Shown piece after piece: positions 36,580-45,191 of a stretch of 64,000 nt of DNA (its first letter is position 1; every line of letters begins with the position of its first letter). Position numbers and translations under genes: made by a program. This DNA is from Winogradskyella marina. GTDB taxonomy: Bacteria > Bacteroidota > Bacteroidia > Flavobacteriales > Flavobacteriaceae. Under the pieces are notes generated by a model. That model did not search any database, was not told the origin of the DNA, and worked only from the letters and a program-made list of their open reading frames with translations. Location of the stretch: the NCBI RefSeq assembly GCF_015645385.1, contig NZ_JADOET010000017.1, positions 1-64,000 of the forward strand, given 5' to 3'.

Positions 36580-36603
36580 AAAGCCACGCTTTCGGGTGGC
36601 TTT
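36580..36603. terminator. terminator between CvpA and carbonic anhydrase genes
   Basis: An 8-bp stem (36580-36587 with 36596-36603) is preceded by an A-run. It is best placed to end minus-strand transcripts and possibly the CvpA mRNA. Confidence 0.6.
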
Positions 36604-36607
36604 CCTA

Positions 36608-37234
36608 TTAATCTAAGTGATAGATTTCCATAATATCTTTGAGATATTTTTCAAAATTAATTTTTAAATCGATAAGCTTTCCGGTGTGAACATCAAACAC
36701 CCAACCGTGCACTTTTAATCCTCTATCTCTATATGCCTTTTGTACTGCTGCTGTTTTAATTAAATTAACACATTGCTCTTGTACATTTAACTCTACTAAT
36801 CGGTCGTATTTTTTATCTTCATATTCAATAGCGTTGAGTTCCTCGCGATGCATTCTATACACATCTCTAATGTTTCTTAACCATCCATTTAACACACCCA
36901 AATCAGCAGATTGCATGGCTGCCTTTACACCTCCACAGGCAAAATGACCACAAACAACAACGTGCTTTACTTCTAAGTGCGTTACAGCATAGTTAACAAC
37001 TGACATGCCGTTTGCATCTGTACCAACCACCATATTAGCAATATTTCTATGTACAAAAACTTCACCAGGACCTAATCCCATTAAATCTTCTGCAGTAACA
37101 CGACTGTCTGAACAGCCTATAAATAATAAATCTGGATTTTGTCCTTTACCTAATTCTTCAAAGTAATTTGAATCAGTAGCAAGTTTATTCTTAATCCATT
37201 TTTCATTGTTTTTAAATACATTATTCAAGTCCAT
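36608..37234 (-). CDS. beta-carbonic anhydrase
   Basis: This enzyme reversibly hydrates CO2 to bicarbonate. Zinc ligands are visible as C41-SD43-SR45 (CSDSRV) and H97-FAC100 (HFACGG). The length of 208 residues matches Can-type enzymes. HRNIANMVV and the C-terminal VHGWVFDVHTGKL are also typical. It is the first of two different beta-CAs in a cluster with a SulP transporter, but is separated from the next by a terminator at 37346, so it is probably a separate transcript. Confidence 0.95.
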   Translation of the reverse strand: MDLNNVFKNNEKWIKNKLATDSNYFEELGKGQNPDLLFIGCSDSRVTAEDLMGLGPGEVFVHRNIANMVVGTDANGMSVVNYAVTHLEVKHVVVCGHFACGGVKAAMQSADLGVLNGWLRNIRDVYRMHREELNAIEYEDKKYDRLVELNVQEQCVNLIKTAAVQKAYRDRGLKVHGWVFDVHTGKLIDLKINFEKYLKDIMEIYHLD

Positions 37235-37345
37235 AATATTGTATGAGGGCGTTAATAGAAACTATACTTTCTTCAAATTTAATGAAAATACAGCCTTTAA
37301 TGGTTACTTCTAACATTCATATGACAATAGTTTTATTTCAACGAT

Positions 37346-37385
37346 AAAAAAAAACAGCATTAACGCTACTGTCAATGCTGTTTTT
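37346..37385 (-). terminator. intrinsic terminator after the SulP-CA unit
   Basis: An 11-bp stem (37351-37361 with 37374-37384) has a nine-base T-run on the minus strand and lies downstream of the second carbonic anhydrase. Confidence 0.8.
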
Positions 37386-37408
37386 CTAATCGTTTTTTTT
37401 GAATTTAG

Positions 37409-38038
37409 TTATTCAAAAAAAGTGACTGCTCCTGAATTAACATCGTACATAGCTCCGATAATTTTTATCTCACCGTTTTTTTCCATTTCAGAAAGTACGG
37501 GACTTTCTGCATGAATTCTATCGATAGTTAAATCGACATTCATGTGAGATACATTATCTACAAATTCTAAATTCTTAGAAGTTCTTAACTCTGGATCTTT
37601 AGGTTCTTTAACAGCGTCAACAGCTGGAGTAATTTTCTCAATAAGCTTCGTTAAATTGCCTAATTTAGCATTGTCGCAAGCTCCTTTAATGGCACCACAA
37701 CTTGTGTGGCCTAATACCACAATAAGCTTTGTGCCCGCAAGTTTAGATGCAAATTCCATGCTACCTAAAATATCTTCATTTACAAAGTTCCCTGCAATAC
37801 GTACACTAAAAATATCACCTAAACCTTGGTCAAAAACCAATTCGGCTGATACTCTAGAGTCTATACAACTCAAAATTGTTGCAAAAGGAAATTGTCCTTC
37901 ACTGGTGTCATTTACCTGCTCTAATAAATTTCTATTTGCTTTTAAGTTATTTTGAAATCTTACATTTCCTTCTTTTAAATATTGTAATGACTTTTCTGGT
38001 GTCATTGTTGATTGGGTTTCTCTTGTATGTGCTTTCAT
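37409..38038 (-). CDS. beta-carbonic anhydrase, second type
   Basis: This second beta-CA has 209 residues from ATG 38038. Zinc ligands are C58-ID60-SR62 and H111-TSC114. It differs from its neighbour in the surrounding sequence (SCIDSRVSAELVFDQGLGDIFSVRIAGN) and belongs to the other common beta-CA branch. It follows the SulP gene by 78 nt and ends at a strong terminator, so it is likely to work with that transporter in bicarbonate supply. Residues 1-15 are Thr/Arg-rich, without a signal peptide, so the location is cytoplasmic. Confidence 0.93.
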   Translation of the reverse strand: MKAHTRETQSTMTPEKSLQYLKEGNVRFQNNLKANRNLLEQVNDTSEGQFPFATILSCIDSRVSAELVFDQGLGDIFSVRIAGNFVNEDILGSMEFASKLAGTKLIVVLGHTSCGAIKGACDNAKLGNLTKLIEKITPAVDAVKEPKDPELRTSKNLEFVDNVSHMNVDLTIDRIHAESPVLSEMEKNGEIKIIGAMYDVNSGAVTFFE

Positions 38039-38116
38039 GTTTTTCTTTTTATTCTTAGAGGTCACTGAGACCAATGTTACTGCGTTAAATTAATAGTTTT
38101 GACTTTTCTAAATGAA

Positions 38117-39709
38117 TTAACTTAAACTGATTTTAGATTTTGGCCTCAATTGAAAAAACTCAATAAAACTTGGAGGATTTTCAACAATTCCACGTTTAGA
38201 TATTAACTTAATATCAATATTTTTTTCTTTTGCTTTAAAAGCAAAATCTTCGAGAATTTCAATTATATCATAATCTAGAAATCTTGTTTTAGTTACGTCA
38301 AATTCTAAATAAGAATCTCTTGGTAACTTATCTAATTCTTTTAAGATAGCACCTTTGTTAAAGAAGGTTACTTCTTCAGCTAACACCATCTTAAATTTTG
38401 ATTTTCCGTTACTTTTATCTTCAATATGAAGAAAATGAGAATTTTGATAACTTTTTAATAGTATTACAACGATACCAACTAGTAAACCTAACCCGATACC
38501 TACTAATAAATCTGTAAAAACGATTCCTATTACGGTTACAAAAAATGGGATAGATTGTTTCCATCCTAATCCGTACATTTTCTTAAATAATGATGGTTTA
38601 GCTAACTTGTAACCTACTATCAATAAAATTGCTGCTAACACTGATAACGGAATTTTATTAAGTAACGTAGGAATTAAAATTACCGAGATTAAAAGTAAAA
38701 ATCCGTGTAATATGGTTGACAACTTTGTTTTACCACCAGATTGAATATTGGCAGAACTTCTTACAATTACTTGTGTAATTGGTAAACCTCCAACTAAACC
38801 TGATAAAACATTACCAGTACCTTGAGCTAACAACTCTCTATTTGTTGGAGTTACGTTTTTATCTGGATCTATTTTATCTGATGCTTCTACACATAACAAA
38901 GTCTCTAAACTAGCGACTAGGGCAATAGTAAAGGCAACAATCCAAACTTCTGGATTAGTAATTGCCGAAAAATTAGGAAAACTAAACTGACCGATAAATG
39001 AATCTAAATCTTCAGGAATTGGAACACTAACCATGTGAGCAGAACCTATAGCTAATACATCGTTATTTTGAGTTATGGTAAAAAATATAATACCTAAAAC
39101 GACAACTACAAAAGGGCCTTGAATAATTTCAAAAAACTTTCCTTTTTTGCTAAATACTTTATCCCAAAGAATTAACAGTAACAAACTTATAACTCCTATT
39201 AAGGCTGCACCAGGTTGAATATTACCAAATATCGCAATTAATTCTGAAAAGGTATTACCACCATCTATTTCAAAAAACTCTAAATCCCAAGCAGAATTTT
39301 CATCATAACCGAAAAAGTTAGGGATTTGCTTTAAAATAATGATAATTCCAATTCCGGTAAGCATACCTTTAATCACAGAAGAAGGGAAATAATATCCAAT
39401 AATACCAGCTTTTAAAACACCAAAAATTAACTGAATAACTCCACCTAATACAACAGCGACTAAAAAGTTTTCGTAGCCACCTAAAGTACCAATGGCTGTT
39501 AAAACTATAGCTGCTAAACCTGCTGCAGGTCCACTAACTCCGATTTTAGAACCACTTAAGGCTCCGACTACAATTCCTCCAATAATTCCAGCAATTAAAC
39601 CAGAGAAAAGAGGTGCTCCACTGGCTAAGGCAATACCTAAACATAAAGGTAATGCAACGAAAAATACAACGACACTTGCAGGCAAGTCGCTTTTTAATGT
39701 TTTAAACAT
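38117..39709 (-). CDS. SulP family anion transporter
   Basis: This 530-residue permease has 10-14 membrane helices and a C-terminal cytoplasmic STAS domain (from about residue 440, with EFDVTKTRFLDYDIIEILEDFA). The N-terminus FKTLKSDLPASVVVFFVALPLCLGIALASGAPLFSGLIAG is the SulP signature. It is followed by a carbonic anhydrase gene, an arrangement that suggests bicarbonate uptake (BicA-like) rather than sulfate. Both are SulP substrates, so this is inference from context. Confidence 0.9.
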   Translation of the reverse strand: MFKTLKSDLPASVVVFFVALPLCLGIALASGAPLFSGLIAGIIGGIVVGALSGSKIGVSGPAAGLAAIVLTAIGTLGGYENFLVAVVLGGVIQLIFGVLKAGIIGYYFPSSVIKGMLTGIGIIIILKQIPNFFGYDENSAWDLEFFEIDGGNTFSELIAIFGNIQPGAALIGVISLLLLILWDKVFSKKGKFFEIIQGPFVVVVLGIIFFTITQNNDVLAIGSAHMVSVPIPEDLDSFIGQFSFPNFSAITNPEVWIVAFTIALVASLETLLCVEASDKIDPDKNVTPTNRELLAQGTGNVLSGLVGGLPITQVIVRSSANIQSGGKTKLSTILHGFLLLISVILIPTLLNKIPLSVLAAILLIVGYKLAKPSLFKKMYGLGWKQSIPFFVTVIGIVFTDLLVGIGLGLLVGIVVILLKSYQNSHFLHIEDKSNGKSKFKMVLAEEVTFFNKGAILKELDKLPRDSYLEFDVTKTRFLDYDIIEILEDFAFKAKEKNIDIKLISKRGIVENPPSFIEFFQLRPKSKISLS

Positions 39710-39798
39710 TTGATATAAAGATTTTATGCTATTGAATAGACTTCAATAGTTATTTTAATATTTTTTTTGGGGACAATAAATGTCTAACGAATAAAATA

Positions 39799-40092
39799 TT
39801 AAATAAAATCGGGTGGTGGAGATATTAAATTGAGATGTGGTTTTGGATACTGTTTATACATATATCCTACACCATGTGTATTTGAACAATCATCAAATAA
39901 TGTATTAGATTCTTGGTCAGTATTTTTAAAAACCAATTTTACATTATGATTTTCTTCCTCTTCTACAATACTATAAAATGAAGTGACATCTGTTGTGTCA
40001 TCAAACGACACAATAATAGTAGGTGCAGAAATGAGTGCCATTAATACAATGGCAAAAAATACAGCGGATTGATATATGTATTTCTGAAACAT
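39799..40092 (-). CDS. small single-pass membrane protein upstream of SulP
   Basis: This 97-residue protein starts at ATG 40092 with one membrane helix (SAVFFAIVLMALISAPTIIVSF). A soluble tail follows that contains one Cys and ends in HLNLISPPPDFI. I recall similar small proteins with a C-terminal NLISPPP in Flavobacteriaceae, without known function. It precedes the SulP gene by 89 nt and could share its transcript. Confidence 0.6.
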   Translation of the reverse strand: MFQKYIYQSAVFFAIVLMALISAPTIIVSFDDTTDVTSFYSIVEEEENHNVKLVFKNTDQESNTLFDDCSNTHGVGYMYKQYPKPHLNLISPPPDFI

Positions 40093-40140
40093 AAGCCGCA
40101 AATATAATACGTTTGATGTTAGCGAACTGTTAAATAAGTT

Positions 40141-40899
40141 CTAAAAAGTTTTCAATAATTTGATGTCTTTAGCAGGAATCCAACCTGTAGAATTATCGGA
40201 AAGTTTAATTTCGTTCCAGTCCTCATACGCCTTTATAACCTGAACCTTAGTGCCTTCATGCAGTCTAAAAACCTCTTCACTAGTAGGATTAGGGTCAGAT
40301 TTCACTCTACTTTCTTGTGCAAAAATAATAGCAGGATTGTCTTTTTTATTTAAACCCTCCTTTTGAAATGCCATAATTATAGAAATACAACCCACAAATA
40401 AACTTACAATACTCGTTACAAAAGCAATTCGTTTTTTAGAACTGGAATATGAAAAGTGATAAGCCAAAAATATAATGACAAACAATAGCACACCTCCTAT
40501 TGCAATCTTAGCCCAAGTATCTGTATTAAAAGTGTTAACGACATTATTTATAATTCTTGAAAAACCAACATCTGGCACTTTATCAATGGCATCAATCGTC
40601 ATATTTTGTGCAAATGCCAAATTATTTTTAATGTCTTCGTCGTTAGGATCTAATAGCAGAGCTTTTTCAAAATAATATATACTTGGTGCAATATTATTGA
40701 GTTTATAATTGGCATTTCCTAAGTTGTAATATAATTCTGCCGAATGTTCTTTTGAACCTAAAATAGATTCATATTTATCAATAGCTTCAGCAAATTTACC
40801 ATCGTTATATAAGGTATTGGCTTCACTAAATATTTTATCGTTTTGCGCAAAACCAAAAAGGCTAAAACAACAGAACAGTAAGAAGGTAATCGCTCTCAT
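40141..40899 (-). CDS. batE: BatE: TPR and SH3-like domain protein
   Basis: This is the last gene of the Bat (Bacteroides aerotolerance) operon. The 252 residues begin with a signal peptide (1-18, FGFAQ). Residues 20-95 hold two or three TPRs (ANTLYNDGKFAEAIDKYESIL and AELYYNLGNANYKLNNIAPSIYYFEKALLL). Two membrane helices (about 135-185) follow, and the C-terminus is a bacterial SH3-like domain (VFRLHEGTKVQVIKAYEDWNEIKL...GWIPAKDIK). It starts 1 nt after the batD stop. Confidence 0.88.
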   Translation of the reverse strand: MRAITFLLFCCFSLFGFAQNDKIFSEANTLYNDGKFAEAIDKYESILGSKEHSAELYYNLGNANYKLNNIAPSIYYFEKALLLDPNDEDIKNNLAFAQNMTIDAIDKVPDVGFSRIINNVVNTFNTDTWAKIAIGGVLLFVIIFLAYHFSYSSSKKRIAFVTSIVSLFVGCISIIMAFQKEGLNKKDNPAIIFAQESRVKSDPNPTSEEVFRLHEGTKVQVIKAYEDWNEIKLSDNSTGWIPAKDIKLLKTF

Positions 40900-40900
40900 A

Positions 40901-42670
40901 TTATCTAAGTTGTTTATCTATTAATGAAATTGTCTTTGCTGCTTTATCATAATCATTCTGCATAGTAACTTGCGCAATAGGTGTGTAACGTGCCAATTCA
41001 CAATTTTCTAATATTGAAATAAAATCTGAAACAACCTCTTTTTCAACTTTTCGTTCTGATAATAAGCTTTCAATTTTTTCTTTATTAAAATCGCTCGTTT
41101 CAATATTTAATTTTGCTTTTAAATAATTATGAAGTGCTTTTTCTAAGGCTAAATAAAACGATTCTTTTTGTCCCATCGCTTTTTTAGCTTCACTTAAATA
41201 TTTTTTAGCCAATCTGTCGGCTTTTCTAATACGATTTCCTTGTACATCTGCATCGCGTGCATCTTTTTTACGCCTTACCACAATAGCTAACGGAATCGCT
41301 AAAAATGGGACTAATAACAAGGACCAAAACCCGGTAGACTTAAAAAAGGGCTCCGACTGTATGCTTAACCAATTAGAATTGGTTTTTATAAATGCAAATG
41401 TATTGGTATTAGTATTAACAGTCTGTTTAGTATCTGCCGTCGTAGCTTCTTCATTAGTTACAGCTGCTGTTGGCCCTTCTAAAACATCTATAACAATGTC
41501 ATCTGAAGTAATACGCTTATAGCTTTCGGTCGCTAAATCAAAATAAGAAAATGATATATTGGGTACAGGATACTTCCCTTTATACTGTGGTACAATAGTG
41601 TACGTATCCGAAATTTTACCTTGCATACCAGTGATATTGGTACGAATATTTTCTTGGTGTTCTGGTTCGTAAACTTCTAATGAACTTGGAACGGTAAGTT
41701 TTGGCAATTCAAACAGTTTTAAATTCCCTTTACCTGAAACTTCTATTTTTGCTTGAAGCGATTCTGTAGCATTCAACTGTGATTTGGTCGTTGATACTTT
41801 AAAATCATAATTCCCAACGGCTCCTTTAAAGTCTGATGGTTTCCCTTCTTCTGGCAATGCCTTAACATTAATTGTTCTACTACCCGCTGTAACTACTCTA
41901 GGCACTCGAGTTAATAATGATCTACCAAAAATATCCGTACGTTCTGATGGTACTTCTACAGTAACATCCATTACTAAAGGCTCTAATTTTAGAGCTCCGA
42001 TTTTTTGAGGATAAAGTACCGTCTTTCTTAGAATTACATATCTATACTCTTCTCCTTTATACTCTCCAACGTGAACAGGAAAACCTTTAATTTCAATATT
42101 TTGACTCCAGAAGTCGTTATATCTTGGAATATCTTTTTCTCTCCAACTATTTACACCTGTATGTTTTGAAACATATAATTTATAAACTACAGTTATAGCT
42201 TCATTTAAATACGGATTAGACTTAGACACCTCTGCGACTAAGTGTATATTTTCAGCAGCAACATCTGAGGCCGCTGCTTTTCCGTTAGGTTTGCTTACTG
42301 CTGCAGTGACATTAACCGTAATAGGAAATGTTTTATATGTGTCACCTTCTATCTCAATGGTTGCCTGCTTTATAGTAAAGTTTCCACGTTTTTTTGGTGC
42401 TAAAAAATAACTATATGTTTTTTTAAAAGAACGTTTACCGTTTACGTACTGATGACTTACGGAAGTATTTGGTCCGCCAACAACATCAAAATCTGAGAAA
42501 CTAGGTGGCACAAAATTGTCTCCATCTTGGTTCATTTCAAAATCGATGCGCAAACGCTCGTTAATTCCTAACTTCTTCTTGCTCACTTTTGCTTCAAATT
42601 TTACCTGTGCAGTAGCAATACTTGTAGCAAGTATTAGAAATAATATTGATATGTTTTTAATTAAATTCAT
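40901..42670 (-). CDS. batD: BatD periplasmic protein
   Basis: The protein has 589 residues and a signal peptide (to TSIATAQ, residue 22). Several Ig-like repeats follow: residues 24-122 (KLGINERLRIDFEMNQDGDNF), 141-270 (VAEVSKSNPYLNEAITVVYKLYVS), and a third to about residue 400. One membrane helix (about 445-465) and a cytoplasmic helical tail complete it. BatD is thought to form a complex with the VWA proteins BatA and BatB at the inner membrane; the mechanism in stress or aerotolerance is not settled. A separate copy of its second domain is encoded just upstream. Confidence 0.9.
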   Translation of the reverse strand: MNLIKNISILFLILATSIATAQVKFEAKVSKKKLGINERLRIDFEMNQDGDNFVPPSFSDFDVVGGPNTSVSHQYVNGKRSFKKTYSYFLAPKKRGNFTIKQATIEIEGDTYKTFPITVNVTAAVSKPNGKAAASDVAAENIHLVAEVSKSNPYLNEAITVVYKLYVSKHTGVNSWREKDIPRYNDFWSQNIEIKGFPVHVGEYKGEEYRYVILRKTVLYPQKIGALKLEPLVMDVTVEVPSERTDIFGRSLLTRVPRVVTAGSRTINVKALPEEGKPSDFKGAVGNYDFKVSTTKSQLNATESLQAKIEVSGKGNLKLFELPKLTVPSSLEVYEPEHQENIRTNITGMQGKISDTYTIVPQYKGKYPVPNISFSYFDLATESYKRITSDDIVIDVLEGPTAAVTNEEATTADTKQTVNTNTNTFAFIKTNSNWLSIQSEPFFKSTGFWSLLLVPFLAIPLAIVVRRKKDARDADVQGNRIRKADRLAKKYLSEAKKAMGQKESFYLALEKALHNYLKAKLNIETSDFNKEKIESLLSERKVEKEVVSDFISILENCELARYTPIAQVTMQNDYDKAAKTISLIDKQLR

Positions 42671-42693
42671 TTTTTGAGGCTATTACCTAAACG

Positions 42694-43209
42694 TTAGATA
42701 ACATTAATTACAACATTATTTGTTTTAATTGTTCTATTTACTTTTTCCATAATAAATCTGCCAAACTCATCATTTTCTGTTGAAGGAATGTTAGCAGTAA
42801 CATTTAAATTTAAGCCCTCTAAAACAAATGTGCCTTTCTGTTTTGGCTTTAGTACAGAGGTCTTAAACACCACGAGTCGGTACTTTTCCTTATTTAAAAT
42901 CTCATTTTCTACATTAAAATTAGAAAGCTTAATATTTTCAACTTCAAAATCTTCTGTTGTTAAGTCGTTTTGCTCTTCATAATTAGAAATACCTATATCA
43001 TGAGATACGTACAGTTTAAAACTTATACTTAAGCTGTCTTTGAGTTTTATAGTAGAATTAGAAGCTTCTGCTACCACATGAACACCTTGATCGAACTTAG
43101 AAATTAATACATTCTCCGTACTTGAATTTGTAACAGGTTTAGTTTGCGCAAAAGTCATGCTCATTACAAGCATTAAGAAAATTATAAATCCGTTTTTTAA
43201 TAAATTCAT
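42694..43209 (-). CDS. single-domain BatD paralogue
   Basis: The protein has 171 residues and a signal peptide nearly identical at its start to that of BatD (MNLLKN versus MNLIKN). The mature part aligns with BatD residues 141-269: VHVVAEASNS to IHLVAEVSKS, SFKLYVSHDIGI to VYKLYVSKHTGV, and DEFGRFIMEKVNR to DIFGRSLLTRVPR. It lacks the other BatD domains and the membrane anchor. It lies between batC (19 nt) and batD (23 nt), clearly within the operon. I infer a partial duplication of batD; the role could be a soluble periplasmic subunit. Confidence 0.82.
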   Translation of the reverse strand: MNLLKNGFIIFLMLVMSMTFAQTKPVTNSSTENVLISKFDQGVHVVAEASNSTIKLKDSLSISFKLYVSHDIGISNYEEQNDLTTEDFEVENIKLSNFNVENEILNKEKYRLVVFKTSVLKPKQKGTFVLEGLNLNVTANIPSTENDEFGRFIMEKVNRTIKTNNVVINVI

Positions 43210-43228
43210 ATGTAATGACTTTAAGCGT

Positions 43229-44083
43229 TTACCAATCCTTATCCGTTTTTACTTTAGCGCCTTTTTGTTTCTCAGCATTCATTTTTTCTTGCACCTTTTG
43301 TTCCTGATTTTGCATCGCTTCTAAAATATTCTTTATCTGCTGAGGCGACATTTGACCTGGTTTTGGCTTAGGCTGTTGGTTGTTGTCCTTGTTGTCTTCC
43401 TTACCTTTTCCATCGTCCTTTTTGTCGTCTTTTGGCTTTCCGTCTTCATCCTTATCCTGGTCACCATCTTTTTTATCCTGATCGCCTTCGTCCTTCTTAT
43501 CTTGGTCGTCTTTATTTTCGTTTTCGTCCTTGTTTTCGTCGTCCTTCTTTTGCTCGTCTTCCTTGTTCTGTTCGTTATCTTTGTTTTCGTCTTCTTTATT
43601 ATCTTCACCTCCACCATCTTGCTGTTGTTGGTCGGCACATTCTTTTGCTAAGGCAAAATTATAACGCGATTCTTCATCAAACGGATTGTTTCTCAATGCA
43701 TTCTTATAAGCTTCAACGGCTTCTTTACATTGCTCATTTTGCATTAAGATATTACCAATATTATGAAATGCTCTATGCTTTTCATCTTTTGTAGTGGCAT
43801 TATTTGCTGCTTCTTGGCTTCTGTATAAGGCTTCATTAAAGCTTCCTTTTTTATAATAAGTATGTGCTAAATTATAAGCTCCTGTAGCTTTGGTTGGTGC
43901 TTCAGAAATGGCTTTTCTATATTCCATTTCAGCCCCAACGAAATTGTCTTCACTGACCAATTCATTCGCTTTATAAACTAAATTTGTCGCGTTTTTGTCG
44001 GCTTTTAATTGCTCCTTACTGAGGTCTTGAGAAAACCCAAAACTTCCAACTAAACATGTTATGAGTAAAATATAAAACTTCAT
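43229..44083 (-). CDS. batC: BatC: TPR protein with acidic low-complexity tail
   Basis: The protein has 284 residues and a signal peptide (residues 1-18). TPRs at about 20-150 include VGAEMEYRKAISEAPTKATGAYNLAHTYYKKGSFNEALY and CKEAVEAYKNALRNNPFDEESRYNFALA. Residues 155-245 are an extreme Asp/Glu/Lys/Gln-rich run (blocks like DENKDENENKDDQDKK), followed by PKPGQMSPQQIKNILEAMQNQEQKVQEKM. The tail is also seen in other Bat operons. It lies between batB and the small BatD paralogue. Large overlapping frames on the opposite strand are artefacts of the low-complexity run. Confidence 0.88.
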   Translation of the reverse strand: MKFYILLITCLVGSFGFSQDLSKEQLKADKNATNLVYKANELVSEDNFVGAEMEYRKAISEAPTKATGAYNLAHTYYKKGSFNEALYRSQEAANNATTKDEKHRAFHNIGNILMQNEQCKEAVEAYKNALRNNPFDEESRYNFALAKECADQQQQDGGGEDNKEDENKDNEQNKEDEQKKDDENKDENENKDDQDKKDEGDQDKKDGDQDKDEDGKPKDDKKDDGKGKEDNKDNNQQPKPKPGQMSPQQIKNILEAMQNQEQKVQEKMNAEKQKGAKVKTDKDW

Positions 44084-44153
44084 AGGTGTGTGTTAATTAT
44101 GAAAACGACCTCTAAATTACTAAAGCCCTATCAGACTTAGCGTTAAAGAAAAT

Positions 44154-45191
44154 TTAAAAATTCTCATTAAACAGGTTAAGTTTCTTTAACCAAGCTGTTT
44201 TCCGTTCTAAAAAGAAGATATCTATGAATAATAGTAGAATTCCGAATGCCAAAAACCACTGAAATTGATCTTTAAAATCTGCGATTTGCTTCGATTCAAA
44301 TTCTTGCTTATCCATTTTATCTAATTCATCTTTTATAGTATTTACAACATCTGCTGTATTTTTTCCATTGATATAAACTCCGTTGGCTTCTGAAGCAATC
44401 TCTTTTAAAGTAGTTTCGTCTAAACGTGTAATTACCGTTTCACCTTGGTTATCCTTTTTGTAGTTGAGAACAACTCCATTACGTTTTATAGGGATTGGAC
44501 CTCCTTTGACATCACCTACACCAACGGTTAATATTCTTATCCCTTGCTCTGCCGCTTCTTCTGCTACATTTAAAGCTTCTCCATCATGATCTTCACCATC
44601 TGAAATAATGATTAACACACGATTGGCTTGATCTTCGTTATCAAAATAGGTTTTAGACAGCTGAATGGCTTCACTGATGGCTGTGCCTTGCGAAGACATC
44701 ATATCAGTATTCATATTTTGCAAAAACATTTTTGCAGAAGCATGATCTGTTGTAATTGGCAATTGCGGAAATGCTTTACCAGCATACGCAATAATCCCAA
44801 CACGGTCGCTCACCAAACTATTTACAATTTGTGTAACTAACTGTTTCGATTTATCTAATCGGTTTGGCGCAATATCTTCGGCTAACATACTTTTAGAAAC
44901 ATCTACCGCAAAGACAACATCTACGCCTTCACTACGAACGGTTTCTAATTTGGTACCAATTTTTGGGTTAACCAATGCCAACGACAAACACGCAAAAGCT
45001 GTGCAAAGCACTAATACTTTTAATACACTTTTAAATAGTGATTGATTAGGACTTAAACGCTTTAACAACGCAGAGTCTGCAAATTTTTTCTGTGCAGAAC
45101 GTCTCCACAGTTGCAGCGCTACAAACAGTAAAATGATTACCGGAATTACCAGTAACGTCCAAAACCATATACTTTCATCGAGTCTAAACAA
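44154..45191 (-). CDS. batB: BatB: VWA-domain membrane protein
   Basis: This 345-residue protein has two N-terminal membrane helices, a von Willebrand factor A domain with MIDAS motif DVSKS (residues about 95-99, in VDVVFAVDVSKSMLAEDIAPNRLDKSK) and IIISDGEDHDG, and a final membrane helix (about 310-330). Its start overlaps the end of batA by 8 nt. It is thought to pair with BatA and BatD at the inner membrane, with the VWA domain on the periplasmic side. Confidence 0.92.
   Translation of the reverse strand: MFRLDESIWFWTLLVIPVIILLFVALQLWRRSAQKKFADSALLKRLSPNQSLFKSVLKVLVLCTAFACLSLALVNPKIGTKLETVRSEGVDVVFAVDVSKSMLAEDIAPNRLDKSKQLVTQIVNSLVSDRVGIIAYAGKAFPQLPITTDHASAKMFLQNMNTDMMSSQGTAISEAIQLSKTYFDNEDQANRVLIIISDGEDHDGEALNVAEEAAEQGIRILTVGVGDVKGGPIPIKRNGVVLNYKKDNQGETVITRLDETTLKEIASEANGVYINGKNTADVVNTIKDELDKMDKQEFESKQIADFKDQFQWFLAFGILLLFIDIFFLERKTAWLKKLNLFNENF

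Noticed and set aside
43333-43794. Three open frames of about 100-120 codons overlapping batC in other frames (one strongly hydrophobic)
   Set aside because: They arise from the GAN/AAR-rich low-complexity codons of the acidic BatC tail; there is no start context and no independent support.
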